From DAONLM01 sp035406685 (GTDB taxonomy: Bacteria; Spirochaetota; GWE2-31-10; MWDO01): 23,658 bases of DNA. Below are positions 23,428-23,658 of the stretch, one piece after another (the first letter of the stretch is position 1; each line of letters starts with the position of its first letter). A program made the translations under genes and the position numbers. The notes below the pieces were generated by a model that saw only the letters and a program-made list of their open reading frames with translations, searched no databases and was not told where the DNA came from. Location of the stretch: the NCBI GenBank assembly GCA_035406685.1, contig DAONLM010000021.1, positions 1 to 23,658 of the forward strand, in the 5' to 3' direction.

Positions 23428-23658
23428 TTATCTTTATTTATACTAACAAAATTTTAATTTGTAAGTTATTGATCTCTATATGAAAAATAGTTTAACATCA
23501 TGATAAGTATAGATCAGGTCTGTCCCCTGTTTTAATTTTATAATTATAAAAATTATAAGTCTGTCCCTCTTTTGATCATAAAAAAATTATAGGTCTGTCC
23601 CTTACTTTATTTTTTTTCAAAAAAAACTAAATTTTTTCTCAAAAATTGTAAAGGATTT
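23428..23658. other. Non-coding tail after the cyclase gene
   Basis: No gene is visible. An imperfect dyad (TGATCTCTATA at 23470 with TATAGATCA at 23508-23516) runs directly into three short direct repeats. The remainder is A/T runs. No clear terminator for the cyclase gene was found. Confidence 0.6.
23517..23601. repeat. Three direct repeats of (A/G)GTCTGTCCC
   Basis: Copies are at 23517-23526, 23558-23567 and 23592-23601, spaced 41 and 34 bases. The last two are also preceded by AAAATTATA. The complement, GGGACAGAC(C/T), resembles short GGGGACAG-type repeats often seen in many bacterial genomes near REP-associated (IS200-like) transposase genes. No transposase is in view; one may lie just beyond the window. 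Confidence 0.6.

Noticed and set aside
23437..23465. Possible terminator after the cyclase gene (ACAAA/TTTGT)
   Set aside because: Five A/T-rich pairs with no T-tract following; too weak.
1..23658. tRNA, rRNA genes or CRISPR arrays
   Set aside because: No cloverleaf with a CCA-type acceptor, no rRNA signature, and no regular repeat-spacer pattern was seen; the only regular repeats are the fliY coding units and the three short repeats at the right end.

Overview
The window is AT-rich DNA from a motile spirochaete. The case rests on gene order and on FlgE. One minus-strand block runs fliK-flgD-flgE-flbD-motA-motB-fliL-fliM-fliY(N)-fliO-fliP-fliQ-fliR-flhB-flhA-flhF-flhG, then two unnamed membrane-protein genes, then a WhiG/FliA-type sigma factor. 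As I remember them, Treponema and Borrelia have the same order. FlgE carries Lys165, Cys178 and Asn179, the residues tied to lysinoalanine cross-linking of spirochaete hooks. I cannot name the genus; the very low G+C argues against most Treponema.

Layout from left to right. (1) 1-1594, minus: a plant-type GH13 alpha-amylase lipoprotein, cut by the window edge, with its own TTGACT/TATAAT promoter. (2) 1595-2197: a non-coding gap with a folded element of about 105 bases, the terminator of the flagellar block, and a possible gene remnant. (3) 2198-21025, minus: 20 tightly packed flagellar genes. They cover hook-length control, hook cap and hook, the MotAB stator, C-ring parts (FliM, FliY), the type III export gate (FliO/P/Q/R, FlhB, FlhA), the FlhF/FlhG pair, and the late-gene sigma factor at the end. 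(4) 21026-21762: a gap with a sigma-28-like promoter facing the flagellar block, a decayed plus-strand gene, and a terminator-like palindrome. (5) 21763-23427, plus: a Cache-HAMP class III adenylate cyclase. (6) 23428-23658: short direct repeats of (A/G)GTCTGTCCC.

The flagellar block looks like a supra-operon with internal control points. There is a hairpin between flgE and flbD, a good sigma-70-type promoter before fliL, a weaker one before flhF, and a sigma-28-like promoter before fliK. Because whiG is the last gene, that promoter could form a positive feedback loop.

The most notable point is fliO. Its reading frame runs 48 codons upstream of the first ATG to an ATT codon right after a strong Shine-Dalgarno sequence. 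Those codons encode a signal peptide expected of the FliO/FliZ family, and no ATG, GTG or TTG occurs between the fliY stop and that point. Initiation at ATT (AUU) is the simplest reading. All family assignments come from reading the sequence and from memory; no searches were run.
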